The notes beneath the pieces were generated by a model. It saw only the letters and a program-made list of their open reading frames with translations. It did no database searches and was not told where the DNA came from. From contig JBBSIN010000003.1 in assembly GCA_038232055.1 (NCBI GenBank), positions 1 to 64,000 on the forward strand: a stretch of 64,000 bases of DNA. The letters run 5' to 3'. This DNA is from JBBSIN01 sp038232055 (GTDB lineage Bacteria; Actinomycetota; Actinomycetes; JADGOV01). Shown here piece after piece: positions 7,338 to 16,320 of this stretch. Made by a program: the position numbers and the translations under genes. Each line of letters starts with the position of its first letter. The stretch's first letter is position 1.

Positions 7338-8606
7338 GTGGCGCTCGTGGTGCAGAAGTACGGTGGCTCCTCCGTCGCCGACGCCGAGCGGATCAAGCGG
7401 GTCGCGCAGCGGATCGTGGAAGCCAGAAAGGCCGGCCACGATGTCTGTGTGGTGGTCTCGGCGATGGGCGACACAACCGACGAGCTGCTCGAGCTCGCCG
7501 AGCGGGTCAGCCCGCTGCCGCCCGGTCGCGAGCTCGACATGCTGCTCACCGCCGGCGAGCGGATCTCGATGGCCCTGCTCGCGATGGCGATCGCCAACCT
7601 GGGCTCCGAGGCGCGGTCCTTCACGGGCAGCCAGGCGGGGGTCATCACCACCTCGGCGCACGGCAAGGCTCGTATCATCGACGTGACGCCCGGGCGGATC
7701 CGGCAGGCCCTCGACGCGGGCTACATCGCGATCGTCGCCGGTTTCCAGGGCGTGAGCCAGGACACGAAGGACATCACGACGCTCGGCCGCGGCGGCTCGG
7801 ACACCACGGCCGTGGCCCTGGCGGCCGCGCTCGACGCGCAGGCGTGCGAGATCTACACCGACGTCGACGGCGTCTTCACCGCCGACCCTCGCCTGGTCCG
7901 CAACGCGCGACGCGTCGAGCGCATCTCCTACGAAGAGATGCTGGAGATGGCGGCCTGCGGTGCGAAGGTGCTCATGCTGCGCTGCGTGGAGTACGCCCGG
8001 CGCTACGACGTACCCGTCCACGTGCGGTCGTCGTTCTCGAACCGGCCCGGCACGTGGGTCGTCGACGTACCGGAGAAGGAGCAGATGGAGAAGGCGATCA
8101 TTTCCGGCGTAGCCCACGACCGCAGCGAAGCGAAGATCACCGTGGTCGGCGTACCGGACAAGCCGGGCGAGGCGGCCGCCATCTTCGTGGCGATGGCCGA
8201 TGCCGAGATCAACATCGACATGATCGTGCAGAACGTGTCAGCGGCCGCGACCGGCCGCACCGACATCTCGTTCACGCTGCCCAAGACCGACGGCGCGACC
8301 GCGATGGCCGCGCTGGAGAAGATCCGCGGTGAGGTCGGCTTCGAGGGCCTGCTGTACGACGACGCGATCGGGAAGGTGTCGCTGGTGGGTGCCGGCATGC
8401 GGACCCACCCCGGCGTCTCAGCGGCGTTCTTTCTCGCGCTCGCCGACGCCGGGGTCAACGTCGAGTTGATCTCGACGTCGGAGATCCGGATCTCGGTGCT
8501 CTGCCGCGACACCGACGTACAGCCCGCAGTGCAGGCGGTGCACGACGCGTTCCACCTCGGTGCCGGCGACGAGCAGGCGGTCGTCTACGGCGGAACCGGC
8601 CGGTGA
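7338..8606 (+). CDS. lysC: aspartate kinase
   Basis: A 422-aa aspartokinase, first step of lysine, threonine, methionine and diaminopimelate synthesis. It begins with VALVVQKYGGSSV, the ATP-binding kinase entry, continues with the amino-acid kinase fold (TTLGRGGSDTTAV) and ends in two ACT domains that normally bind lysine and threonine as feedback inhibitors. GTG 7338 gives the family N-terminus; longer upstream frames add non-conserved residues. In actinobacteria a second internal start may also yield the beta subunit. asd overlaps the stop, forming a two-gene unit. Confidence 0.95.
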   Translation: MALVVQKYGGSSVADAERIKRVAQRIVEARKAGHDVCVVVSAMGDTTDELLELAERVSPLPPGRELDMLLTAGERISMALLAMAIANLGSEARSFTGSQAGVITTSAHGKARIIDVTPGRIRQALDAGYIAIVAGFQGVSQDTKDITTLGRGGSDTTAVALAAALDAQACEIYTDVDGVFTADPRLVRNARRVERISYEEMLEMAACGAKVLMLRCVEYARRYDVPVHVRSSFSNRPGTWVVDVPEKEQMEKAIISGVAHDRSEAKITVVGVPDKPGEAAAIFVAMADAEINIDMIVQNVSAAATGRTDISFTLPKTDGATAMAALEKIRGEVGFEGLLYDDAIGKVSLVGAGMRTHPGVSAAFFLALADAGVNVELISTSEIRISVLCRDTDVQPAVQAVHDAFHLGAGDEQAVVYGGTGR

Positions 8607-9655
8607 CCGCGCTGCGGGTCGGTATCGTCGGCGCGACCGGCCAGGTCGGTGCGGTGCTGCGCCAACTGCTGCGCGACCGGGCGTTTCCCGTTGCCCAGAT
8701 GCGGTTCTTCGCCAGCGCCCGGTCGGTCGGTACGACGCTGCCCTGGCCTGGCGGCGACATCGAGGTCGAGGACGCGACCGCCGCCGACCCCGGCGGTCTG
8801 GATCTCGTGCTGTTCTCTGCGGGCGCGGCGACGTCCCGCCAGCAGGCGCCGCGCTTCGCGGCGGCGGGGGCGCTCGTCATCGACAACTCCGCCGCCTGGC
8901 GGATGGACCCTGACGTCCCGCTGGTCGTGAGCGAGGTCAACCCGCACGCGCTGGGAGAGGCCCGCAAGGGCATCATCGCCAACCCCAACTGCACCACGAT
9001 GGCGGCGATGCCGGTTCTCAAGCCGCTGCACGACGAGGCCGGGCTCGTCCGGCTGGTCGCCAGCACCTACCAGGCGGTGTCCGGCAGCGGCTCGGCCGGC
9101 GTCGACGAGCTGGCCGAACAGGTCGTCAAGGTTGCGGACCGCGCGACCGAGCTGGTGCTGGACGGATCCGCCGTGCCGTTCCCGCCGCCGGGGAAGTACG
9201 TCCGGCCGATCGCCTTCAACGTGCTGCCGATGGCCGGCTCACTCGCGGCGGACGGGTCGGGGGAGACCGACGAGGAGCAGAAGCTCCGCAACGAGAGCCG
9301 CAAGATCCTCGGCATCCCGGACTTGCGGGTGTCCGGCACCTGCGTCCGCGTCCCGGTCTTCACTGGGCACTCGCTGTCGCTCAATGCGGAGTTCGCCCGG
9401 CCGATCTCGCCAAAGCGGGCGGAGCAGTTACTGGCGGCGGCGCCCGGTGTTGTCCTGACCGACGTGCCGACTCCACTGGAGGCGGCCGGCCGCGATCCGA
9501 GCTTCGTCGGCCGCATCCGCGCCGACCAGGGCGTCGACGGCGGCCGCGGCCTCGTCCTGTTCGTGAGCGCCGACAACCTGCGCAAGGGTGCTGCGCTCAA
9601 CGCCGTACAGATCGCCGAGCTGGTCGCTGGCCGGTCGACCCGCGCGACCCGCTGA
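8603..9655 (+). CDS. asd: aspartate-semialdehyde dehydrogenase
   Basis: A 350-aa enzyme that reduces aspartyl phosphate to aspartate semialdehyde with NADPH. It shows the N-terminal Rossmann motif (GATGQVGAVL), the active-site Cys in NPNCTTM, and a C-terminal domain with the general-base His in FTGHS. The GTG start overlaps the lysC stop as GTGA, so the two are translationally coupled, the standard actinobacterial arrangement. It is convergent with the S9 peptidase, leaving 20 bases between their stops. Confidence 0.95.
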   Translation: MTALRVGIVGATGQVGAVLRQLLRDRAFPVAQMRFFASARSVGTTLPWPGGDIEVEDATAADPGGLDLVLFSAGAATSRQQAPRFAAAGALVIDNSAAWRMDPDVPLVVSEVNPHALGEARKGIIANPNCTTMAAMPVLKPLHDEAGLVRLVASTYQAVSGSGSAGVDELAEQVVKVADRATELVLDGSAVPFPPPGKYVRPIAFNVLPMAGSLAADGSGETDEEQKLRNESRKILGIPDLRVSGTCVRVPVFTGHSLSLNAEFARPISPKRAEQLLAAAPGVVLTDVPTPLEAAGRDPSFVGRIRADQGVDGGRGLVLFVSADNLRKGAALNAVQIAELVAGRSTRATR

Positions 9656-9675
9656 CCGGCGCTTCGATCCCTCGG

Positions 9676-11445
9676 TCAGCTCGGCACGTTGCGACGGGCG
9701 AAGTCGAGCTCGGTGGCCATCTGGCGGATCCGCTCCTCGACGACCAGCGAGCTGTGGCCGGCGTCGAACCGGTAGACGTCGTACGGTTTACCGAGCTCGT
9801 CGAGCCGGCGGAGGTAGTTCTCGACCTGTCCGATCGGGCACCGCGGGTCGTTCTCGCCGGCCAGCACGAGCAGCGGAGCCCGCACCCGGTCGATGTAGGT
9901 GATCGGTGACGCGGCGGCGAAGCGCTCCGGCACCTCCTCGGGCGATCCACCGAAGAGCGCGCGGTCGATACTCCGCAGCCCCTCCATCTGCTCGGCGTAC
10001 GCCGCCACGTAGTCGGCGACGGGCACCGCCGCCAGGCCGACGGACCACCCGTCGGGTTGCACGCCGAGACCGAGCAGCGTGAGATAGCCACCCCAGGAAC
10101 CGCCGGCGAGCACCAGCCGCTGGGGATCGACGATGCCGTCGGCCACGAGCCGCTCCCGCACCGCCGTGACGTCCTCGAGCTCGGTGAGCCCCGGCCGGCC
10201 GTTGATCGCGTCCTGCCATGCCGAGCCGTAGCCGGTCGAGCCGCGGTAGTTGACCTGGACGACGGCATAACCGGCGTCGACCCAGGCCGCCCGGTCCGCC
10301 GCGAAGGAGTCGGTGTCGTGGTGCATCGGCCCGCCGTGGACGAGGAACACCGCGGCGTACGGCGGCTTCCCGTCCGGGCGGGCGAGCAGCGCGTGGACCC
10401 GGCCGCCGGGGCCGTCGGCCCAGATGTCGGCCACCGCCACCGACGGCGGGGCGCCCGGCCCGGGCGGCGTCAGCAGCCGCTCGCCGCCGGCGACCCGGAG
10501 CTGAGGTGGTTCGGCCGCCGACGACCAGGCGAACTCGACGGAGCCGTCCGGCCGGGCGGTCGCGTCGGCCACCATGCCCGCCGGGGTGTCCAACCGGTCC
10601 AGCGTGCGGGTGTCGATGTCGTACCGGTAGAGCGCGCTTCGCGCCTCGTGGTCGTGCCGGAGTAGGAGCGCCGTTCCGTCGGGGTACCAGTCAGCCTCGA
10701 CCTCGCCGGGCAGGTCGGGGTCGACGCGGGTCTCGACGCCGGTGAGCGGCTCCCAGAGCAGGGGAAGGTTCCGGCCCTCGCGCTCGTGGACGACGAGCAG
10801 TCGCTGGTCGCCCGCGACCGGCGAGAAGTCGACGGCCGCCAGTCCCTTGCCCGGCCCGTCCCACAGGTCGGCGACCGGCTCGCCGTCCTCGACGCGGAAG
10901 ACCCGCAGGGCCGGGTGCAGTGCGTCGCCGTGCTCGCTGTGAGAGATGGCCAGGAGCGACTCGTCCCGCGACAGCGCCGCCACCCCGGCGTGCTGGCGGG
11001 AGCTGTAGACGGTCTCGGGCTCACCGTTGCCGCGGCGCAGCGCGATCGCCGTACCGTCGTCGGTGGTTCGGCCGATCGCGGTCACGGCTCGGCCGAGCGC
11101 GAGTCCGGACGGGTACGACGCCGCCAGTCCGGGCACGGCCGTCTCATCCGGACGGTCGCCACCGAAGGGCTGGCGCATCCAGACGCCGAACTCGTCACCG
11201 TCGGTGTCGGCGAACCACCAGATGCCCTCGCCGCCCGGTTCGAGGGCGCCGGTCGAGGTGCCGTTCGGCCGGTCGGTGATCTGCCGATGCGTTCCGGTAC
11301 GCCGGTCCCAGGCGTAGAGCTCGAACGTGCCGGTGGGGTTGCTCACGTAGAGGCAACGGTCGGGCGCGTCGCGCGCGTAGGCGGGCAGGGACATCCGGAC
11401 GGCGCGAAAGCGTGCTGCCCAGTCGGGCGTCGTCGAGTCGGTCAC
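9676..11445 (-). CDS. S9 family prolyl oligopeptidase-like serine peptidase
   Basis: A 589-aa protein with an N-terminal seven-bladed propeller region (repeats with YAWDRRTG and DRLDTPAG-type turns) and a C-terminal alpha/beta-hydrolase domain. The catalytic triad is visible: Ser in GGSWGGY, Asp in AGENDPRCP, and His in DAGHSSL. Enzymes of this family cut short peptides or remove acyl-amino acids. There is no signal peptide from the chosen GTG 11445. Upstream extension to 11586 is possible but gives low-quality sequence. A CAGAAT hexamer ends about six bases before the GTG, a weak leaderless promoter. Confidence 0.85.
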   Translation of the reverse strand: MTDSTTPDWAARFRAVRMSLPAYARDAPDRCLYVSNPTGTFELYAWDRRTGTHRQITDRPNGTSTGALEPGGEGIWWFADTDGDEFGVWMRQPFGGDRPDETAVPGLAASYPSGLALGRAVTAIGRTTDDGTAIALRRGNGEPETVYSSRQHAGVAALSRDESLLAISHSEHGDALHPALRVFRVEDGEPVADLWDGPGKGLAAVDFSPVAGDQRLLVVHEREGRNLPLLWEPLTGVETRVDPDLPGEVEADWYPDGTALLLRHDHEARSALYRYDIDTRTLDRLDTPAGMVADATARPDGSVEFAWSSAAEPPQLRVAGGERLLTPPGPGAPPSVAVADIWADGPGGRVHALLARPDGKPPYAAVFLVHGGPMHHDTDSFAADRAAWVDAGYAVVQVNYRGSTGYGSAWQDAINGRPGLTELEDVTAVRERLVADGIVDPQRLVLAGGSWGGYLTLLGLGVQPDGWSVGLAAVPVADYVAAYAEQMEGLRSIDRALFGGSPEEVPERFAAASPITYIDRVRAPLLVLAGENDPRCPIGQVENYLRRLDELGKPYDVYRFDAGHSSLVVEERIRQMATELDFARRNVPS

Positions 11446-11594
11446 CCGCCCATTCTGGCCGGCCGAGGACGAACATCCAACGTTCATGGCGGGTTCAGTG
11501 ATCGTTACTCGCCTGTGGAGTGCGCCGCCATGTTGCCGGGCGACACTTGGTGCATGAGAACTGGACGCATGAGAAGGGAGGAACACCCACGTTG

Positions 11595-11750
11595 ATGCAG
11601 ATCATCATCTCCGTCGCAGTCGCCTGGGGCTTGACGAGCATCGCCGCCGCCTTCGCGCTCGGCCCCTTTCTGGCGTCATGTGAACGCCGGGGCGAATTCG
11701 CGAAGCGCCCCGCCGCCGTCCGCGTAGCGGCGCGGCAGCTGATCGGCTGA
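11595..11750 (+). CDS. small membrane protein, 51 aa
   Basis: The ATG at 11595 (or TTG at 11592) follows an AAGGGAGG ribosome site. The product has a hydrophobic helix over residues 2-27, then a short basic tail with a Cys and several Arg. The N-terminal hydrophobic segment with a positively charged tail predicts a single-pass membrane protein with the tail inside. It sits alone between a divergent S9 peptidase and a convergent GDPD gene. No family is recognised. Confidence 0.5.
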   Translation: MQIIISVAVAWGLTSIAAAFALGPFLASCERRGEFAKRPAAVRVAARQLIG

Positions 11751-11777
11751 AGGGCGCCGGTCAGCGATCGGAGAATG

Positions 11778-12506
11778 TCACCGACGGGCTGTCATCGGTC
11801 GGTCGAGCGACTTCCGCAGGGCGGCCGGATCGTCCGTGATGACGGCGGTCACGCCGAGGATGTGCAGGAGACGGGCGTCCACGTGGCGGTTCACCGTCCA
11901 ACAACGCAGTCCGAGCCCCTTCTGCCGCGCCCGATCGGCCACCCGGTGGTCGGCGAGAACCGCCCGGACGTGGGCGTGCAGCTCGTGGTGGCCGCGGTCG
12001 ATCACCCGGTGCAGACCCACGAACGCTGGAACCTGCGGGCCGGTGACCAGACCCCGACGGACTCGCGGGTCCAACTGCCGGACGCTGTCCAGGACCGTCT
12101 CCGAGAACGAGGAGACGACGACCTCGCCGCACACGCCGACTCGGGACAGCACACGCAAGGCCGCCGAGGCGATCCGCGCCGACTGCGGGTCATCCTTGAG
12201 CTCCGCGACGAGCAGGGCCCTACCGCGGACCAGCCGGGTCACGTCCTCGAGCCGGGGAACGCTGTGGCCGCCGGGTAGACGTACGCGCTGCAGCTCGTCG
12301 TAGGTCATCCGCCCGACGAGCAACGGCAGACCGGCGACCCGGTGCAAGTCAAAATCGTGCAGGCAGACAGGCACGCCGTCGCTGGTGAGTCGCACGTCGA
12401 CCTCGATGCCGTCTGCACCTGCCGCGATCGCGTCCTCCGCAGCGGTCATAGTGTTTTCCGGCGCCCCGTCGGGCCGGATCTGACCCCGATGTCCCAGGAG
12501 TTCCAC
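11778..12506 (-). CDS. glycerophosphodiester phosphodiesterase family protein
   Basis: A 242-aa GDPD TIM-barrel enzyme. The catalytic HRG appears at residues 6-8, followed by the metal ligands in PENT (residues 16-19) and GIEVDVRLTSDGVPVCLHD. Such enzymes release an alcohol from glycerophosphodiesters to give glycerol-3-phosphate. There is no signal peptide, so the protein acts in the cytoplasm on imported or recycled headgroups. The start is GTG 12506; a CAGGCT hexamer ends six bases upstream, an imperfect leaderless promoter. Confidence 0.85.
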   Translation of the reverse strand: MELLGHRGQIRPDGAPENTMTAAEDAIAAGADGIEVDVRLTSDGVPVCLHDFDLHRVAGLPLLVGRMTYDELQRVRLPGGHSVPRLEDVTRLVRGRALLVAELKDDPQSARIASAALRVLSRVGVCGEVVVSSFSETVLDSVRQLDPRVRRGLVTGPQVPAFVGLHRVIDRGHHELHAHVRAVLADHRVADRARQKGLGLRCWTVNRHVDARLLHILGVTAVITDDPAALRKSLDRPMTARR

Positions 12507-12639
12507 GACATCAGCCTGACGGGCTCAAACGACGGTCCCGGTACGCCGGGATGACCGTCACATGACGAGTAGTCGACGCCTCGCAGCTCAGTAGTACCTT
12601 GCCATGCTGGAAAGACATGACCTCCGAGGCGGCACTGTC

Positions 12640-12740
12640 CAGCACGTCGGCCTGCTCGCGCAAGCCGGCTACGTCGACGTACGCAAGGACCGCCTCGGAC
12701 GGCGGCCGCGGACGTGCGCACGTCGATCAATGCCTGAGCC
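12640..12740 (+). pseudogene. remnant of a winged-helix regulator
   Basis: One frame here reads as a fragment ending the recognition helix and wing of a winged helix-turn-helix regulator (HVGLLAQAGYVDVRKDRLGRR), a motif seen in small actinobacterial MarR/ArsR-like regulators. The upstream half of the domain is missing and the downstream part loses similarity after about 12730, so only part of the domain survives. It lies directly before a frameshifted hydrolase, within a decaying stretch. Confidence 0.4.
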
Positions 12741-12768
12741 AGGCGCCGGAGCGCGCCCCGTCGTGTCG

Positions 12769-13438
12769 ATGAGGGTCGCCGTGGCCGGCGCCGAGCGCCT
12801 TGCCGTCGCCGGTTGCGGCGGCTCGCCGTCCGCACCCTCGGCTCGACCTCGTCCAGTCGGGTCGAGCACGACCGCAGTGCCGACACTGGCCGCCGCCCAG
12901 TTCGGGTCCGGTCCGGCCGCCGTCGTGCTGGCGAACATGAACCCCGGCTCGACCTGTGACTGGCTGCCGTTCGCGCGACACCTCGCGTCGTGGGGTTTCT
13001 CCGTCCTGTGCTTCGACAGTCCGGGTGGTGTCGACGGCGATGCGCTGGCCGCCGCGGTCGACCTCCTCCGTCGACGCGGAGCCGTGCATGTCTCCCTCGT
13101 GGGTGCCTCACACGGGGCCAAGGCGTCGATCCTCGCCGCGGCCAACCCGCACGTGCAGGTGAACGCCGTCGTCACGCTGACCGCGGAGTCTCGGCTCGCC
13201 GGTGTCCCGGTGGCCCGTTCGCCGCGAAGCTGCGCCATCCGTTCCTCGTCGTTGCCGCCGTTCAGGACGCCTTCGGCGCCGGCACGGCCGCCCGGGATCT
13301 GTACGCCGCCGCGCCCACCAGCACCAAGCGCCTGCTGCTACTGACCGGCAACGCGCACGGCCTGCTGCGCGTCCGACTAGCGACACCGTCGAGGCGGCGG
13401 AGCGCACCTTCCTACGAAGGCACGGCCGGCTTGGCTGA
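12769..13438 (+). pseudogene. frameshifted alpha/beta-hydrolase (dienelactone hydrolase-like)
   Basis: Three reading frames together encode one alpha/beta hydrolase. The first (to about 13212) begins with a lipobox-like AVAGC segment and reaches the nucleophile elbow GASHGA. The second continues with HPFLVVAAVQDAFGAG and LLTGNAHGLL, which carries the likely catalytic His. The third supplies the end (SDTVEAAERTFLRRHG). Joining them needs one shift near 13212 and another near 13370. The core residues survive, so decay appears recent. Translation as it stands would stop short, so I call it a pseudogene. Confidence 0.6.
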
Positions 13439-13440
13439 GG

Positions 13441-14650
13441 AGACGCGCGTCGCGTCGGCGCCGGGCTGCAACGCCGTGAAGATCCGCGACGACCTCGCGG
13501 CCCTGTGCAGCGACGCGCTCGAACCGCCGGTCCGGGCGGACATCGAGATCGAGGACTTCGAGGGTGCTCAGGTCGTTGTGGGGACGGTTCCGGAGATGGA
13601 CGTCGCGGCCAAGCCATGCTTCGTCAAGACGCGTGGCATGGCCGGCGGCTCGTACACGCGCGGCGGCGACGGCGACCGACTCCTCACCGACTACGAGATC
13701 TTTCTTCTCCACAGCAATCGCGGCCAGCCGCTCGACGATCACTCCATAATCGAGGATGCTCAGATCGGCGATCTGAACCAGGATGCCATTGGGCGGCTCC
13801 TGCGTCGGGTCAGGGAGCGTGAGCCGCAGGCGTTCGACGGAGTGAGCGATGAGACGGCGCTCGTACGCCTCGGCGTCTTGCGCGCAACGCCTGACGGCCC
13901 CCGAGTCACTCTGGCCGGACTGATCACCCTCAGCCAGTTTACGCAGCAGCACTTCCCCCAACTCTGCGTGACATTTGTGGCCGTGCCGGCAACAAGGAAG
14001 GACGAAATACCAGAGGGCGCACCGCGCTTCACGGACAACGCGACGATCCGCGGCCCCGTGCCGCAGATGGTCGAGGAGACCGTTCGGGTCATCCTCCGCA
14101 ACACGCGGAGAGCCGGCCACGTGCGCGGCCTGGGACGTGAGGACGTAGGGGACTACCCCGTCGAAGCGCTGCGCGAAGCCGTGACAAACGCGCTAGCGCA
14201 CCGGGACTACAGTCCGCTCGCAAGAGGCACTCAGGTTCAGGTGGAGTTGTACGTCGACCGGCTCGTCGTACGAAGCCCTGGCGGCCTCTTCGGGACGTCA
14301 CACCCGACGACCTCGGAAAGGAAGGCGTCTCCTCCTCGCGCAACGGCTATCTCATCCCGCTTCTTGGTGACGTGTACCTACCCGGCACCGACCAGGTCGT
14401 TGCGGATAACCGAGGCAGCGGCATCCCGGACATGCTTGCGCGTCTACGGCGGGCGATCCTCACGCTTCCGAGCTTCGATAGCCGACTGACCCGCTTCACT
14501 GTGACGTTTCCTACGGCGGCGCGCCTGGCGGAGCTATCCGGCCTTGGCCTAGCCATGACCAACCGTTACGTCGCGCGACTTGTCTCAGCTGGACGGCCTC
14601 AGGCGACCGCACCTCCACGCAGCCCAAACCGGACTTGCCGGCTGCCCTAA
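13441..14650 (+). pseudogene. truncated, frameshifted AlbA_2/HATPase_c_4 ATP-binding regulator
   Basis: The surviving sequence matches the Schlafen-AlbA_2 family of transcriptional regulators: an AlbA_2 region with CFVKTRGMAGGSYTR, then a helical region, then a GHKL-type ATPase with EALREAVTNALAHRDY. About the first 70 residues of the family are missing. After VVRSPGGLFG near 14295 the frame breaks; adding one base restores GDVTPDDLGKEG and the conserved RGSGI motif in the next frame, which ends at 14650. Truncation plus a frameshift indicates a dead gene. It ends about 150 bases from tRNA-Pro. Confidence 0.65.
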
Positions 14651-14799
14651 CCGAGCACCGCAGACCGGCCCGGCGGCGGGTTAGCCGCTCCGGAACTGGC
14701 GGACCGCGTGGTCGTGCCGGTGATCTGGCAGCGACGTCTCCGCGGAGTGGGTGACCCACTGCCGCGTACGGGCCATCAGGCTTGTCACCTGCGCTCTTG

Positions 14800-14876
<77 letters not shown>

Positions 14877-14892
14877 CCTACGCCGCCGAAGT

Positions 14893-15798
14893 CTACCCGG
14901 CGCCCGGAACCGGCAGCAGCGTGAGCAGCGAGGCCTCCGGTGGGCACGCGAAGCGCACCGGAGCGTACGGCGAGGTCCCGAGCCCGGCCGAGACGTGCAG
15001 GTAGGCCTTGCCCCAGCGGGAGAGCCCGCGGGCGCGCCCAGTGTCCAGACCGCAGTTCGTCACGAGCGCGCCGTAGCCGGGCACCCGCAGCTGTCCCCCG
15101 TGGGTGTGCCCGGCCAGAATCAGCCGGAAGCCGTCGGCGGCGAACCGGTCGAGCACCCGCGGCTCGGGAGAGTGCGTGAGCCCCAGGGACAGGTCCGCGG
15201 CCGGGTCTGCTGAGCCAGCGACGAGCTCGTAACGGTCGCGGTCGAGGTGTGGGTCGTCGACTCCCGCGACTTCTACGTCGAGCCCAGCCACCTTCACCCG
15301 CAATCGGGCGTGCGTCGCGTCCGCCCAGCCGGCTGCCGCCATCCCGTCGCGCAAGTCTCGCCAGGGCAGGGCCGCACCTTGGTAGCGCTTTCCGTTGTCG
15401 GGCAGCAGGTACCTGGCGGGGTTCTTCGGGCGTGGCGCGAAGTAGTCGTTCGAGCCCCACACATAGACGCCGGGGAAGGCGAACAGGGGCTCTAGTGCCC
15501 GCAGCATCGCCGGTACGGCGTCGCAGTGGGCGAGGCTGTCGCCGGTGTTGACGACCAGGTCGGGGCACAGCCGCGCGAGCCGGCGGATCCACTCCCGCTT
15601 GCGGCGCTGCCACGGCACCAGGTGGGCGTCGGAGATCTGGAGGACCCGGACGGCGTCGGCGCCGGCGGGAAGGACCGGCACGGCGTACCGGCGGAGCCGG
15701 AAGGACCGCAGCTCGACGGCGGCGCCGTACCCGACGCCGACAGCTGCCGTCGCGGCGACGCCCAGCGGTACGGCGGAACGGGCTCTCACTCGGTCCAT
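14893..15798 (-). CDS. membrane-anchored metallophosphoesterase
   Basis: A 301-aa calcineurin-like phosphoesterase. An N-terminal hydrophobic segment (about residues 8-24) follows a short basic start and probably anchors the enzyme. Metal-binding motifs appear in order: DAH in ISDAHL, GD in NTGDS, GSND in place of GNH, a histidine in LTHSP, and GHTHGGQ. This matches the YkuE-type group that hydrolyses UDP-diacylglucosamine-like or other lipid-linked phosphates. ATG 15798 was chosen because it puts the anchor at the N-terminus. It is divergent from yqeY with 36 bases between starts. Confidence 0.8.
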   Translation of the reverse strand: MDRVRARSAVPLGVAATAAVGVGYGAAVELRSFRLRRYAVPVLPAGADAVRVLQISDAHLVPWQRRKREWIRRLARLCPDLVVNTGDSLAHCDAVPAMLRALEPLFAFPGVYVWGSNDYFAPRPKNPARYLLPDNGKRYQGAALPWRDLRDGMAAAGWADATHARLRVKVAGLDVEVAGVDDPHLDRDRYELVAGSADPAADLSLGLTHSPEPRVLDRFAADGFRLILAGHTHGGQLRVPGYGALVTNCGLDTGRARGLSRWGKAYLHVSAGLGTSPYAPVRFACPPEASLLTLLPVPGAG

Positions 15799-15834
15799 CG
15801 TCGCAGACGGCGGGACGCACCTACCCTGACCGCC

Positions 15835-16290
15835 ATGGGCCTCAAGCAGCGTCTCCACGACGACCTGACCGCCGCGATCAAGTCCCGGGACGCGCTGCGC
15901 ACGGCGACGTTGCGGATGGCGCTAACCGCCGTGACGAACGAGGAGGTGGCCGGCAAGGCGGCCCGGGACCTGACCGACGACGAGGTGCTGCGAGTGCTCG
16001 CCCGCGAGGCGAAGAAGCGGCGGGAGGCCGCGGACGCGTTCACCGCGGCCGGTCGCCCGGAACTGGCGGAGCGCGAACGCGCCGAGGGCACTGTCCTCGC
16101 CGACTACCTGCCGGCCCAGCTGCCCGACGACGACCTGAGCGCGATCGTCACGGCTGCCATCGACGAGAGCGGCGCCACGGACATCCGGTCGATGGGCGCG
16201 GTGATGAAGCTGGTCACGGCCAAGGTCGCCGGACGGGCGGAGGGCGGTCGGGTCGCCGCCGAGGTTCGCCGTCAGCTGCCCGACCGCTGA
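15835..16290 (+). CDS. yqeY: GatB/YqeY domain protein
   Basis: A 151-aa helical protein matching YqeY along its full length: N-terminal LKQRLHDDLTAAIKSRD, central AREAKKRREAADAFTAAGR, and C-terminal MGAVMKLVTAKVAGRAEGG. YqeY resembles the tRNA-binding tail of GatB, and the stand-alone form is thought to interact with tRNA, although its role is not settled. The ATG at 15835 follows TACCCT (15822-15827) by seven bases with no ribosome site, so it is probably translated from a leaderless message. Confidence 0.9.
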   Translation: MGLKQRLHDDLTAAIKSRDALRTATLRMALTAVTNEEVAGKAARDLTDDEVLRVLAREAKKRREAADAFTAAGRPELAERERAEGTVLADYLPAQLPDDDLSAIVTAAIDESGATDIRSMGAVMKLVTAKVAGRAEGGRVAAEVRRQLPDR

Positions 16291-16320
16291 CGAGCGCTGA
16301 CAGCCGCTGATCGCCCGGAT

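Noticed and set aside
14651..14799. Possible attachment site next to tRNA-Pro
   Set aside because: I saw no copy of the tRNA 3' end nearby and no integrase gene, so no mobile element is claimed.
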